Assembly (NCBI GenBank): GCA_020002185.1 | Contig: CM034533.1 | Location: 36,568,024-36,632,023, forward strand | Length of the DNA stretch: 64,000 nucleotides | Reading direction: 5' to 3' | Source of the DNA: Paraescarpia echinospica | Lineage: Eukaryota; Annelida; Polychaeta; Sabellida; Siboglinidae | Part shown: piece by piece, positions 1 to 10,484 of the stretch | Layout: each line of letters opens with the position of its first letter | How positions within the stretch are numbered: the stretch's first letter is position 1 | The notes under the pieces: model-generated | Databases searched by the model: none | What the model was told of the DNA's origin: nothing | The model's input: the letters and a program-made list of their open reading frames with translations, nothing else | Position numbers and translations under genes: made by a program

Positions 1-1845
1 TCAGTTGTCATACTCCTCTTCCAGAGACACATAACCGTCCGATGACATAATTTCCGTACATTGCCTTGTGCACAGTTTGGCATTTGCCTATAAGAAGGTT
101 ATGAAGCATTTCAAGCTGTTAGACTGAGTCACAGTGTTGCTCGGTACCCTCTACACCTTCTACCGTTTCTGATGTATATCAGTCACTAATCCAGGTCAAC
201 ATGGTCAAGTTATAATGTTATATTTTTAATCGCCAACAAATATTAAATTGTTTTGCAGGCTGTTTGCGCTCGTGAATTGTGCCGTTGTTTTCGTCTTACT
301 TGGTAAAATTCGTACCAGTAACTCTGCTGCCGGACCAGTAACGTTTTGAAGTTGCTGGTCTGGCTGGGGGTAAAGGTCAAACGCTGGTACGAATGCGGCA
401 TGCAGAATGGGAAATACCTCTGAGTGACGTCACGTTTTGGAATTTCCTATCCGATTCCGATTGTGCGGATACGATTCGAATAGCTACATCGAGCGATTCA
501 GTTTGCCGCATCCGCATGACAAAATACACCTAAGTGTTTCCCCTGGAATATATGATAAGCGAGGCGGGCCGCCTCGCTGTTTTTTTATGCCTCCTCGCCC
601 AAAATATGCCGAAATTGCCGCCTCGTAGCTATTTCGTGCGCCCATTTTTTTCGTTCTTTCGCGATATATTCAGCGTCGGCGAGTGGCGCGAAATGACACA
701 CAAAGTCACTTAAATTCCTGCAAAATCGCAGATTTGTAGCAACATCGTTTAGTCGTCTTAACGTCACCCAGGGCCGGTTGGAAGTAACTCCATTGGACAA
801 CGTGAAAGACATCACTTGTCAGTTGTCCAATCACGGAATATTCCCGCGGGATCCCCGGTGTCTCCAATGGTGACACCTTGCGGAGTTTCGACATACTAGA
901 AATCAAGACATTCATGTAATATGGCGTCCAAACGGTAACTGCGTATGGGAGACACGTGGAACTCGGAGAAAAGAAACACAGAAAACGGTAGCTGAACATA
1001 TATGTCTTTTGCGCCTAATTTTACTATTGTAATATGTGGCCAGGACAGTGCAGGCTGATGGCACTATATCACTAGTGTCGAATGTGTCGAATCCGGACCC
1101 TTTTGAAGCCCAAATAGCGACCCGGTTTGCACTAATCTCCGCCACTGCGCAGCGCGCTTAAAATGAGCGATATAGCATCATATGTTGATCATGATGTTGA
1201 TACAAACCGGGGCGCTTTTACGCCTCGCATGGGCATAAGACACAGTATTCAGGTAAATATGCCTAGGATAATGTTGAATGATGCAACTCTGAGGTATCAC
1301 AGTTAGGCAAAAAAGTTATAACGGCGAAATCGAGGTGGATCCGGATTCGACACAAGTGCCAACAAGTCTATTCAACTAATGTTCTATGCCGTTTTTTAAA
1401 GCAAAATAAGCATTGTGGTTAGTAAGATATCGTTGTGCTAAATATATAAGACATATTCCAACAAAGTTGTGCAAACAAACTTTTGGGAAAGTTGATTTCA
1501 GTGAAGTACTTACGGATGATAAACCACCGAAGTTCACATCTCTTAAAAGACGCCTATTGCCCAAAACCGTATATACTAACAGATTATCAATAACTTGGGT
1601 TAGACAATGATAATATTATGTTTGCACATAAATTGGATATACTAAACAACTTGTACTGTTTTTATAAAAAGGACACAATTTGGGAAACGTTCTTGCGATT
1701 AATAGAAACATACGTTTATGGCATTCCAGAAATGAATGTTTAATTAATTACATAACATGCTAGCAACAAATAAAATACAGTTTTTTGAACATACACCACC
1801 GATTTACCATAATAGTGTGATATCATAATAATTTAAAGGTAAATT
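1..1845. other. No gene recognised; unique or anonymous repeat sequence
   Basis: I see no convincing coding exon, RNA gene or recognisable transposon here. Open frames are short, lack family resemblance and overlap each other on both strands. The missing 5' exons of the SDR gene, which should lie upstream of 4751 on the plus strand, were not found here and may lie before the window. Confidence 0.5.
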
Positions 1846-2726
1846 CAGGGTGCACGGTGGATTTAGTTGACAGGTAGTCCGTCGGACTAGCTGACTCAGA
1901 AACAACTAGTCCTCATATTGTTTTACTAGTCCTTAAAAATAAATGTGCCAGGTACCATCAATCATACTGTTGTGTCATATATGTGTGACACATAGTAAAT
2001 GTGGCTTTATTTCATAAAGAAAACAAGCCGTTTCCCATTTCAATGTTCAACTAAATGTGTCATTAATAGAAACAAATACATGTGATTTCGTAGATCCATT
2101 TGCAAAGTTATCAGAAGAAATGACTAGTTTAATCAGGGGCAGCAAACAAAAGTCGCGGACAAGGTGATGCCAGCAGAATTTGAAGCCTGACGGCGACAAA
2201 GGACCGACATTGTCGGACTAAGTTGCATCATTTGCCCTATACTTTTCATTAGCATTTTCTTTCCCGAAGCCTACTAAACAATCAGTAACATTGCTGGCGT
2301 TTGGTAACTTGCTAAAATAATCACCCGATGCAGGAATAACGCAACTACCATCACGACGGGATAGCACGTAACGATGTCTGTAACCCGTGCATGTATGTTT
2401 GTCCATGTCGCTCACCACTCATGGTCGCTAGGTGGCACTACCTATCCTACGCTAACCGGATGTAAACAGCCGCCATTTACATTCACTGCGTTCAGCAAGT
2501 TTCCCATCTGACGGTCGTACGGAATATTTAGTTGCCTGTGGTAAAATGCTATCCTACTGTCTTATTTTGTTTTATTCCATCACAACACCCAACTAGCGTA
2601 TACATAGCGTAAATTAATTCACATAATAACAGCTAGTCCTATGGGACTGCTCCACTAAATAAGGACTAGTCCGATCACTGAAACTACTCGTCCGGGACGA
2701 TCGGACCGGCCTTATTTCGCAGCTTG
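1846..2726. mobile_element. Non-autonomous hAT-like DNA element, copy A
   Basis: This about 880-bp segment recurs in the same orientation at 60658-61543 with only scattered differences. Both copies start CAGGGTGC and end in the near-complement GCAGCTTG or GCAGCCTG. The flanks are similar 8-mers (GGTAAATT at 1838-1845, GGTAATGA at 2727-2734). Short CAGG-type ends with about 8-bp target duplications suggest a hAT-type non-autonomous element. A 66-codon open frame on the minus strand (2218-2418) is shared by both copies but resembles no family I know. The class is inferred from the ends only. Confidence 0.6.
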
Positions 2727-4537
2727 GGTAATGATGAATGAGTTGATGATACCACTTTATGCTTCCCAGAGAAGTCAAGATGGTGTTCGACTGAACAAGT
2801 CTGCGAGGGCGTAAAGTGTAAAGTGCTTTGAGAAGTCCTTAGGGCTGGGTACTGCGCTATATAAGAACTTACCTTTTACTGACTCTGTCAGCGTGGTAAC
2901 AAGACCTACGGTTAGGGCAAGAAATACATCACCACAATCAAGTACCAGTGGTCAAGTGGAAACCACAACTCAACTGAGTAGTGTAACTAGGAGCAAAACG
3001 CACACCTTAAGGCAAGTTGGTCCGTGAATAGCAATGGTAAACAGCAGACTGAACAAAAGCACATGTTCTTATAGCTATTCACCTTGTCTATCGTTCTACT
3101 ATGTTCAATTTTCAATAAATATAGCATAACAACAAATATACACAAGTTTGTGAAAAATCAAAATAGGCCTTTTTTCCCCATGGAGTGGACAAAACGCACA
3201 TACAAAGTGCGTTTTACCCCATTATATCAATTATGTAGTAACTAAGCTTATTATGTCGGACATATTCATGCGGAAACGTATGTTCTGCAGCATTGGAACA
3301 ACGTATGCAGCAATGGGACAAAACGCGCAGGCTACATGCAGCATAATGCTGGTTGAGATGGCGCGCTTATCTGTATTACGCTGCATTATCGCCCATGCCT
3401 GTGTTGATTTTTGCAAATGATAAGAAAATAGGAGGATAAAAAACTACATATTATGTAAATGTAACGTTGTACTGTGTTGTCCTTGGTAACACTTGAACTT
3501 TCAGGAAGCTTATAGCGTGAAGGTAGCAAAGAGATATCGTGATCTCACTCACCGTCGTGAATCTATCTGACGACGTAATTTGCAAATTTGCGCAGCAGAT
3601 GCGTTTGTCTGGAATCTCACGTCGCCATCTAGTGGATATTTTAATAGTAGCTCGTTAAAAGAGGTTGGTATGTTTGCCCCGTATGTGTGTTTTGCCCGTA
3701 GTTACACTGCCAGTGGTAAAGTGGAAACCACACCTCAACACGATGAATCAATCATGATTACTGACTTTTATCAATACTTATTACTACATTTAGAAGTAGT
3801 GTTTTGTTGTTTTATATCTTCCCTTGTATATTCAAGAGTAAAGGTTAAACATACCACAGAATGCACCATTTTAAGTTAATTAAAAAAAATCTCAGGGGAG
3901 CATGCCCCCGGACCCCCCTAGCAACGCTTCGCGCCTGCGGTGCTCGCGTACCCCACCTCTACCACCTCACTCATTATTTTACCCACGGGAAACACTGCAC
4001 CTATCTATGTACTTACGGAACTACTTCTAATAATATCTGCTGGGCACTATATTCGATCATTGTTTTGCGTCATGCCGCATCTGCACGCCATTACATATGG
4101 AATCCTAGCTTTTCACCCTGCAGGCCCGGGTAAGGTTGCCGTAGATACTGGTCTCTTATGTTCGTTTTATCTCTCCATCCGTCACTGAATCCTTTCACTG
4201 CAATTTCCACCACCCCGTCTACACTCCTCTTCCCTATTCCAACAAACCTGTGTTCATTTATTCCCCCATCTCAGTCGTCATCTCCCTCTTCGGAGAGCAT
4301 TTCGTTAGCCGGACCTTTCCATTCGTTTCACATATCCACGCCCGTTGGCAAAGTAGATGGATGGACAGGTGTTCTTCCTCCTTGTTCCGTGTACAGTGTT
4401 GAGGTCAGGTACAGTATGAACCACTGTTTCTGGTCGTTCAGGTTGGAAGATGGTCAACGAGCATCCACTGTTTGTGCCCAAGCCATCGTTACCGTCTATG
4501 TTAACCCCATATATTGAGTAATCGTGTATAAACCTAA
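2727..4537. other. Intergenic or intronic DNA with a GC-rich repeat patch
   Basis: No gene is recognised. Around 3890-3960 there is a GC-rich stretch of the type often seen in dispersed invertebrate repeats, followed by short overlapping open frames without family resemblance. If the SDR gene starts upstream, this stretch is intronic. Confidence 0.4.
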
Positions 4538-4697
4538 TCGTTGACATTTTTAGTAATCCAAGTTATAGTCGTAATCATTGGGGCTAGTTACATAATCTCG
4601 ATGTAACTAAAATGTTTGTATTTTAGTTACACCGAGATTATATAACTAATCCCAGTGATTACGACTATAACTTTGATTACTAAAATGTCAACGACAA
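4538..4697. repeat. Foldback (hairpin) MITE-like element
   Basis: Two arms of about 70 bp are near-perfect inverted copies: 4538-4610 reads outward as the complement of 4622-4697 (for example GTTGACATTTTTAGTAATC against GATTACTAAAATGTCAAC), leaving a loop of only about 10 bp. It ends about 50 bp before the first recognised SDR exon. Such hairpins are typical of foldback MITEs. Confidence 0.75.
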
Positions 4698-4750
4698 CAA
4701 TGTCAACAGAATGTTTGTATTTTAGTTTTATATTTTACTTGCTGCTTCAG

Positions 4751-4857
4751 ACGGTGAGGGAATTCCTTCCGGCCATGATAAAGCGCAACAGTGGCCATAT
4801 TGTGACGGTGGCGTCAATGGCAGCCAGGGGAGGACACAGCATGTTAACAGACTATTG
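4751..4857 (+). CDS. SDR exon (catalytic Ser region)
   Basis: The acceptor CTGCTTCAG precedes 4751 and the donor GTGTGT follows 4857. The exon has 107 nt, starts in phase 0 and ends after two bases of a codon. It encodes [20 protein letters not shown] and ends at the active-site tyrosine of DYCASK. The codon completed by the next exon is the cysteine of that motif. Confidence 0.85.
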
Positions 4858-4989
4858 GTGTGTCTTATTGTGCTTACAAATTACGTAATTACGTACGAAT
4901 ACATATGACACCCATACGTAGGAACACACATAGCACACATTCGTACGAATACACATATATAGCACACATAACACAAACACACACACACA

Positions 4990-5021
<32 letters not shown>

Positions 5022-6469
5022 CACATACAACCACACAAACACACATGCGCACACACATACACGCACTCACACACAATACACACGTACACACACACACACA
5101 CACATACAACCACACAGACACACATGCGCGCACGCACACACACACAAAACCACACAGGCACATGCATGCACACACTGCGACATCCATCCATGTCAGTTGC
5201 CGTTATCACTGTGTTGACAGCGCTTCAAAGTACGCGTCGTTTGGATTCACAGAGGCATTGGCAGAAGAAATGCGCGAAGTGGGCGCCACCGGTGTTTACA
5301 TAACCACAGTATGCCCTATGTTCGCAGACACGAACATGTTGAGGAGCATGGAGGAAAGAGTGGTGATAACAGACAGGTAACTATGTTGTGTTGGAACATC
5401 AGTGTTTACGTGCGAGTCACCAAGAAATTCAGTTTTAGACAAAGAAACATATTGTGACTTATGTAGCAAAGAAGTTCAATGGTATTGTTGTTTATATTGT
5501 TATGTTGTTTTAATTGTTTAATAAAAGAAAGCGTTCCCCTGCAAAACATGACGTATGAGTTTTTTTAAATAAAAAAAACGTACTTCTGTGCTTCATCCAC
5601 AAAGCGTAAATGAAACAGTTGTACGTGATATTAGAATAGGCCAAGAACACAAAGTCATAGCAACTGATAGCAAAAGCCAACATCATTTTTGTACAGTTCT
5701 TTTAATGAAATTCCGCCCAGTAAAAAAATAATTCGGTTTGGCGATTATTGCATTTTGCCCCGAAACTCTCCTTACGTTGTAGCCGTGTACGCCGCTGCTG
5801 TAACCGCATTCCAAGAGCATATGACTAAATTACTACCTGTATGCATTGTTGGTCCTGTCGCATACGTGTCGTGGATTATTGGTTGCCGTGGACCGTCATG
5901 CCTGGTCGTTGTGTAATTGCAGGTTTGGCGGAGGCCAGCTGACGGCGGCCGAGGTTGCTGAGAGGACGGTGGCTGATGTTCTTCGTAACAAGCGTTACGT
6001 TTACATTCCCCGGTTTGCTGGGTTGGCCGGACTACAAGAGTACGTTGACGTCACCCCATCACCCACATACACACACTCACTCAAACACCTTCATGCACAT
6101 ACGCACGCACACACACGCACACTCACTCTTACACTCAACCACATTACCACATACTCACACACGCACTCACACACTCATTCACTCACTCGCTCATCAGCTC
6201 ACATACCCAGTTATTCCCTCGTTCACTCACTCACGCACACATTCACTGACTTACTCACCCACCCATCCACCTAATCGATCGATTTGCTATCGGCATTCTT
6301 ACATGTCCACCTTTCACGTGGTTTTCTAATAACTACAATCAAATAAAACATTGTGAGATTAACTTAATTATCTTTCCTCCCGGACAGGTTCATGCCGCAG
6401 AAAGTGAAAGACTACCTGAACGACTTCGTCGGCATCGGATTCCATACGGTGGATAAGAAGACCAAGTAA
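4751..6469 (+). CDS. SDR16C-type short-chain dehydrogenase/reductase, C-terminal half (4 exons)
   Basis: Four phase-consistent exons (4751-4857, 5221-5376, 5923-6039, 6388-6469) encode about 153 C-terminal residues of a classical short-chain dehydrogenase/reductase, an NAD(P)-dependent oxidoreductase. The order is a REFLPAM-like helix, the GHIVTVAS strand with the catalytic serine, and the catalytic YxxxK motif (DYCASK) created across the 4857/5221 junction. The PG-like turn after the YxxxK helix reads VCPMFADT, and the family-typical YIPRF segment follows. The REFLPAM and DYCASK pattern resembles the SDR16C group (retinol dehydrogenase 10, 17-beta-HSD11/13-like), which act on retinoids or steroids at the ER or lipid droplets; the substrate here is unknown. 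The cofactor-binding half (TGxxxGxG, NNAG) should be encoded upstream and was not found in the window. Confidence 0.85.
4976..5180. repeat. (CA)n/(ACGC)n microsatellite
   Basis: About 200 bp consist of CA dinucleotides with CACG and CATA variants, filling most of the intron between the first two recognised SDR exons. Long open frames here on both strands are artefacts of the repeat. Confidence 0.9.
5221..5376 (+). CDS. SDR exon (active-site Lys)
   Basis: The acceptor TGTTGACAG ends at 5220 and the donor GTAACT starts at 5377. The exon has 156 nt. It supplies the lysine of YxxxK, the [11 protein letters not shown] helix and the VCPMFADT segment. The intron before it is occupied largely by a CA-rich microsatellite. 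Confidence 0.85.
5923..6039 (+). CDS. SDR exon ([13 protein letters not shown] helix and YIPRF)
   Basis: The acceptor TAATTGCAG ends at 5922 and the donor GTACGT starts at 6040. The exon has 117 nt in phase with both neighbours. It encodes the late helix seen in SDR16C proteins ([12 protein letters not shown]) and YVYIPRF. Confidence 0.85.
6058..6275. repeat. CA/CT-rich (CACTCA-type) imperfect microsatellite
   Basis: Imperfect ACTCAC and CACACG repeats begin 19 bp after an SDR splice donor. It is intronic and its open frames are repeat artefacts. Confidence 0.85.
6388..6469 (+). CDS. SDR terminal exon
   Basis: The acceptor CCCGGACAG ends at 6387. The exon encodes 26 residues including [11 protein letters not shown], then stop TAA at 6467-6469. 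The tail is lysine-rich (DKKTK). Phase agrees with the previous exon. Confidence 0.8.
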
Positions 6470-7681
6470 ACTCGACCAATCGTCTCGTTCTCACTTGGCA
6501 TTTGTTTATGGTGGTTATTGTTACACGTCACATTGTATATACACGGAATGGCAAGTTAAGAGTATCATCGTAAGTTTCCCATAATTATGAGTATTATTAT
6601 TATGTACATAAATACATTATCCAACATATTGAATAATTACGACTGAAACTGATTGGCCGTTTTGAACAGTCATGAACAATCAGGCGGTATCTCCCGACGT
6701 CGACTTTCGAATCGTATAGAATGTGCCAACAGAACAGATACTTTATAAGTTAACTGCCACAAAAAAAAATACTATTTCGGTGCGTAAAGATGAAGTAAGA
6801 ATTTCTTTAAATATGGCATAGTCGATTAACAATTAATTATACATAAAAACGTCTGGTAAAAATGTATAATATAGTCAACAAAACGTAACAATTGTTGTAA
6901 TAAGGTGTTTAAATTCAATTAATAAAAAAACACTTTTACTAATTAATATACTTCGCCTAATTTTCCCTGTGAACAATACATCTTATTTTCATAGCTCGTT
7001 CATATATTATCATCTGAACTTCTATTGAACGACTAGATAATCTGAAAAACCTGATTGCATCAGCAAATCGTTCAGCTGATGAACAGACGTTGGTGTTTTC
7101 ATTACGAGACATCTTACTCAACATTGTCAAACAGATCAGAGTGCATCCTTAAAATGTTTTCAAAATCGCTGGTATGTTTGGCAATCAACACCATCACACG
7201 ATTGTGGTAAGATCACCGTCCAACTTGTCTCCTGCCCCATGTCTTCGCCCATAGTTCGCCTTTTTTATCACGATTGCTTCTAGCAATCTAGTAAAATGTC
7301 ACTATGTTCATATTAAGCACACTATCATGTCCGCGTGACAGTTTAAGGCGCGTTACACTTAATTGCTTGACAGACATGTTCAATCGAATACCATCTGGAC
7401 CACTTTGGAAAGCATTCAGCCACGCGGCAATTACTGCACAAAACTATTCTTATGCAAATATCCACCAATTTCCACGATGAGTTCGAACAATGTTGGGTGT
7501 AAATGTGTAAGTTCACGATCACATGAATCAAATGACATAATACAACGGTTTCACGTGAGCAAAAGTGTATGTAGATGACTAAATGTTAATGATGGGCGTC
7601 GGTCAACGACATCCAATGTACGTGACCATAAAAAAAACGTTTCACTACATACAGAAAGCACGACATCATTGAGCCGCAAGA
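6470..7681. other. SDR 3' flank; AT-rich, no gene recognised
   Basis: This AT-rich DNA follows the SDR stop codon and includes an AATAAA at about 6920. A stretch around 7363-7440 resembles sequence at 35425-35490 (a shared CATTCAGCCACGC-type core), so it is probably an anonymous dispersed repeat. Confidence 0.4.
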
Positions 7682-7948
7682 TTACACGTTCCTTGCGGTC
7701 TCGACGAAACATCTCCGCTCACAAAACCGTCTCAACGACGCGCATATGTCTCTGCAGAACGTGTGTGCTTGAGGGCACGAGACGCTGTTGTCACAGCGCT
7801 GTATACATTCCCGCGCCTCTTTGTAACATTTCACAGTACACACGTAATAGTCACGCAGCTTACTTGACGAGGTACGCGGCAACTGTAAGCTGAAGATTGC
7901 CAGGAACAAAAGCGCCGCGACGCGAACGGGGTACTGAAACGTAACCAT
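7682..7948 (-). CDS. Small secreted cysteine-rich protein, candidate single-exon gene
   Basis: From the ATG at 7948-7946 the frame runs 88 codons to the stop. The N-terminus is a plausible signal peptide: a short basic start, then a hydrophobic core (VAALLFLAIFSLQL). The mature part has ten cysteines spaced C-x3-C-x6-C-x3-C-x5-C-x6-C-x3-C-x6-C-x3-C, four CxxxC pairs plus two single cysteines, which would suit disulphide-stapled helices. The longer upstream open frame (to 8101) is rejected as the start because it would bury the signal peptide. A TATA-rich stretch lies about 35-55 bp upstream. No family is recognised; roles from hormone-like to defence or venom-like peptide are all possible and none is shown. 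Confidence 0.5.
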   Translation of the reverse strand: MVTFQYPVRVAALLFLAIFSLQLPRTSSSKLRDYYVCTVKCYKEARECIQRCDNSVSCPQAHTFCRDICASLRRFCERRCFVETARNV

Positions 7949-8449
7949 AACAAGCCGCAGTACAGTAACAATGTCGTCTACAATATATAGCGCCGGTATA
8001 TATGTAAAAGGATGGAAATAGTTTGCATAATCTGTTTGGTAAACATGGTGAAGTGTCTGGGTCAAGTGTACGACGTGCTTGGGGTAGAACTGGTATGGCA
8101 TATTTCTTGACCCGAGAACAGTACTATAGCGTTAAGTCAGCATGACATATGTGGTTTACTTTTGCCGTCGTCTAATAACCTATCTTTTTAATATTGCTTC
8201 TTAGCAATGCCATCCATCTACTAACGACTTTTGCCTTGTACATGATTATGAGAACGTTCAATCCGTTTGTTTTGTTGCGCCACTGACTTTCGATTTTCTA
8301 AGGATATTGGTGCTGGTAAGTCATTTTATTATTATTTTATGTCCTAATGGGTTTAACACTCGTTGAATCGATGCAATATACCGCGTGTGTTTTTGTTATT
8401 GGGAATCTTCACCTTATGACGCTAAGCGACCCCAGTTTGTACAACATTA
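7949..8449. other. No gene recognised
   Basis: Apart from the candidate TATA region, nothing is recognised between the cysteine-rich gene and the inverted duplication that begins near 8450. Confidence 0.4.
7980..8003 (-). promoter_or_regulatory. Candidate TATA region for the cysteine-rich gene
   Basis: Read on the minus strand, TATATATA and CTATATATTG lie about 35-55 bp upstream of the proposed ATG at 7948. The distance is compatible with a short leader. AT-rich surroundings make chance occurrence possible. Confidence 0.25.
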
Positions 8450-8699
8450 AAGCGATTCTATGTAAGCTAATATACATTCGAGATATACTGCATCAAAACA
8501 TGATAATTTCCCATAAGTACCTTCTCTGCTACTTATGTCTTGCATGGTTATGCATAATTTGGGTGTTATCTGCGCAAAAAGCCGATAAACAATTGTGTTT
8601 ACGCGAATAATTTTGACCTTGCTGCAACGTGGGTGATTGATTATGCAGCCCGAGTGTAATGAATATTCATGCACGCGCAGTGAATAGCGCATAGACCGT

Positions 8700-8734
8700 T
8701 GACGTCACACACAGTCAACATGTCAGATTCCGAG
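8700..8734 (+). promoter_or_regulatory. CRE-like TGACGTCA followed by a possible 5-codon first exon
   Basis: TGACGTCA (8700-8707) lies 12 bp before ATGTCAGATTCCGAG (8720-8734), which runs straight into a strong donor GTGAGT. This would be a coding first exon MSDSE ending in phase 0. In the inverted copy (about 54950-54988) the CRE box and donor remain but the ATG reads GTG. Phase 0 would be compatible with the exon at 12058, but linkage is speculative. Confidence 0.25.
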
Positions 8735-9640
8735 GTGAGTTGATTCAAGCAATGGAATTGTAAATAATCAATGTGTAAATATATGTACATTGACATCTAT
8801 TTATATAAGTGTAGGAAGCGTATACATTGTTTATTTATCCTACTTTCCAATGCCGTCAGCCGAGTAACGTTTCGATTAAGTCGAATTAGAACGTCCGCCG
8901 ACGGCTGCACTGCCTACAATCGGTGTCAGCTGGGACTGGGTATGTCGAGCCTCTACTACTAGCCTAGGCAAGGGTCTCGCCTTTCTAGTTAGTAAAACTG
9001 CATTGCCCAGTATTTGACATGCGGTGAACGAAAATGCACTACAATATCAGTATATGCAACCATAGCAACAGGATTAACCTGGAGGCTGGTCGTGGATATT
9101 ACTGTTTTGCCTAAATCTGGAACTTAGGGCATATTTCGGATTGGATCTGTGTGTCTACGGGTCTTGCCTTTCCAAATTGGTGTCAGCCGTTTTTAAACAG
9201 TCCCCATTTCCCCACTTATTTTAACCGAAACATGAAAATGTGAGATTCGTAGGTTCACAGACTGTTTCTAATGCTACAGCTACGATTGTTAGTAAACCTG
9301 GCTGGCATGTCATCATTCAATGTAAAAGGTTTAGGTTTGTTAAAAAGTACACAATACCGTGTTGCCACGAAATTTTGCGATGCACTAATTTTAGATACCT
9401 GCATATCTGCACTCTAGTATACATAAGTTTTTACCCGTGAAAATATTTTTTAAATCTAATAATAGATCAGATCAAGTTGCACTGCTTCATGTGAACAGCA
9501 CATTTGATATTAATAGTACTCGCTAAAAACATACAAATTAAACATTTATTTTTGACGTTTTTTTATCGTCACTACACTTTTCTAGAGAATGGCCCATATG
9601 TATAACATTAATTATTTGAGCAAGAATAAAGGAAAATGTA

Positions 9641-9829
9641 CAGTGCACTCTGGATAAGGTCGAACTTCCAGGGACCGATGACAGTACTGATAAGTTAAAT
9701 TTCTGATAACTAGAAAGTTATCAGAATGTCCCCTTATTGGGACCTTTGGTCAGGACTGAGGAACAGATTGACATAACTTAACGTAGCGAAAATCAACTTA
9801 TGTGAGTTCGAGTTATCTGGAGTGCACTG
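9641..9829. mobile_element. 189-bp MITE with TA target duplication
   Basis: The ends are CAGTGCACTCTGGATAA and its near-complement TTATCTGGAGTGCACTG, flanked by TA on both sides. The TIR and TA target suggest a pogo/Tigger or mariner derivative. A diverged inverted copy is at 53854-54037 inside the duplicated segment. Confidence 0.8.
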
Positions 9830-10484
9830 TATATGACCAATGCATGCAGGTAATTATGTAGAAACAAATTAAAAATTGGCCAACGTAATGGATTGGAATT
9901 TTAGTCCGACTGAATCAGCATAACAAGGTTCTCTTGTATTTCTATTAACTGGACAATGTGTTAACTGATACAGTAGTGAAGACGATGTCTGACTTTGTTC
10001 TACCACATTAGTTCCGTGTGGCTTCTGCTTGGAATATGTACATCACTACATGTTTCAAATGGATTTGTGCAATCGATCGATTTGTGTATCCAAATGCACA
10101 ACATCCCATCATTATGTTGTAAAATAGGAATACATAATAACATTTCTGCTTTCTTATGCTCATCATGTTTGGATTGTGTTCTACAGCATATACTTCAAAA
10201 TGTGGTGAAACAAGTTTGTGTTAAGTGGACTATACTGGGAGTAATGTATAAAAAGGTGTCAACAACGTTGCTTTTACAATAATTTTGAAAAATCATAAAA
10301 TGTAAATGCTCCACCACATTAAACATGTTTTAGCGATCTTCATGAGTTAAATACACCAATGATGACTGAAAACAGTGTTTTACAATATGCGTTACTTTTA
10401 AAGTTTTGTAATTTTATAACTTTATTTCCATCATACAATGGCCATTTTATTCGTCATCGAAACGGGAGTTCGACAGAAACAAAC

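Larger units (their letters stand above)
8450..10484. repeat. 2-kb segment present as an inverted copy at 48268-55228
   Basis: This whole stretch reappears in reverse orientation. Its left edge matches near 55228 and its right edge, just after GGGAGTTCGACAGAAAC, matches near 48268. The other copy is interrupted by a complete gypsy element at 48813-53395. Divergence is modest by eye, with matching motifs throughout: the GATCGATT box near 10075, the 189-bp MITE at 9641, and a CRE-like TGACGTCA at 8700. It may be a segmental duplication or a large non-autonomous transposon; no terminal repeats settle this. Confidence 0.8.

Noticed and set aside
4852..5380. Several long frames of Cys/Val and His/Thr composition on both strands
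   Set aside because: They are translations of the CA/GT microsatellite; only the part from 5221 is real, as an SDR exon in one frame.
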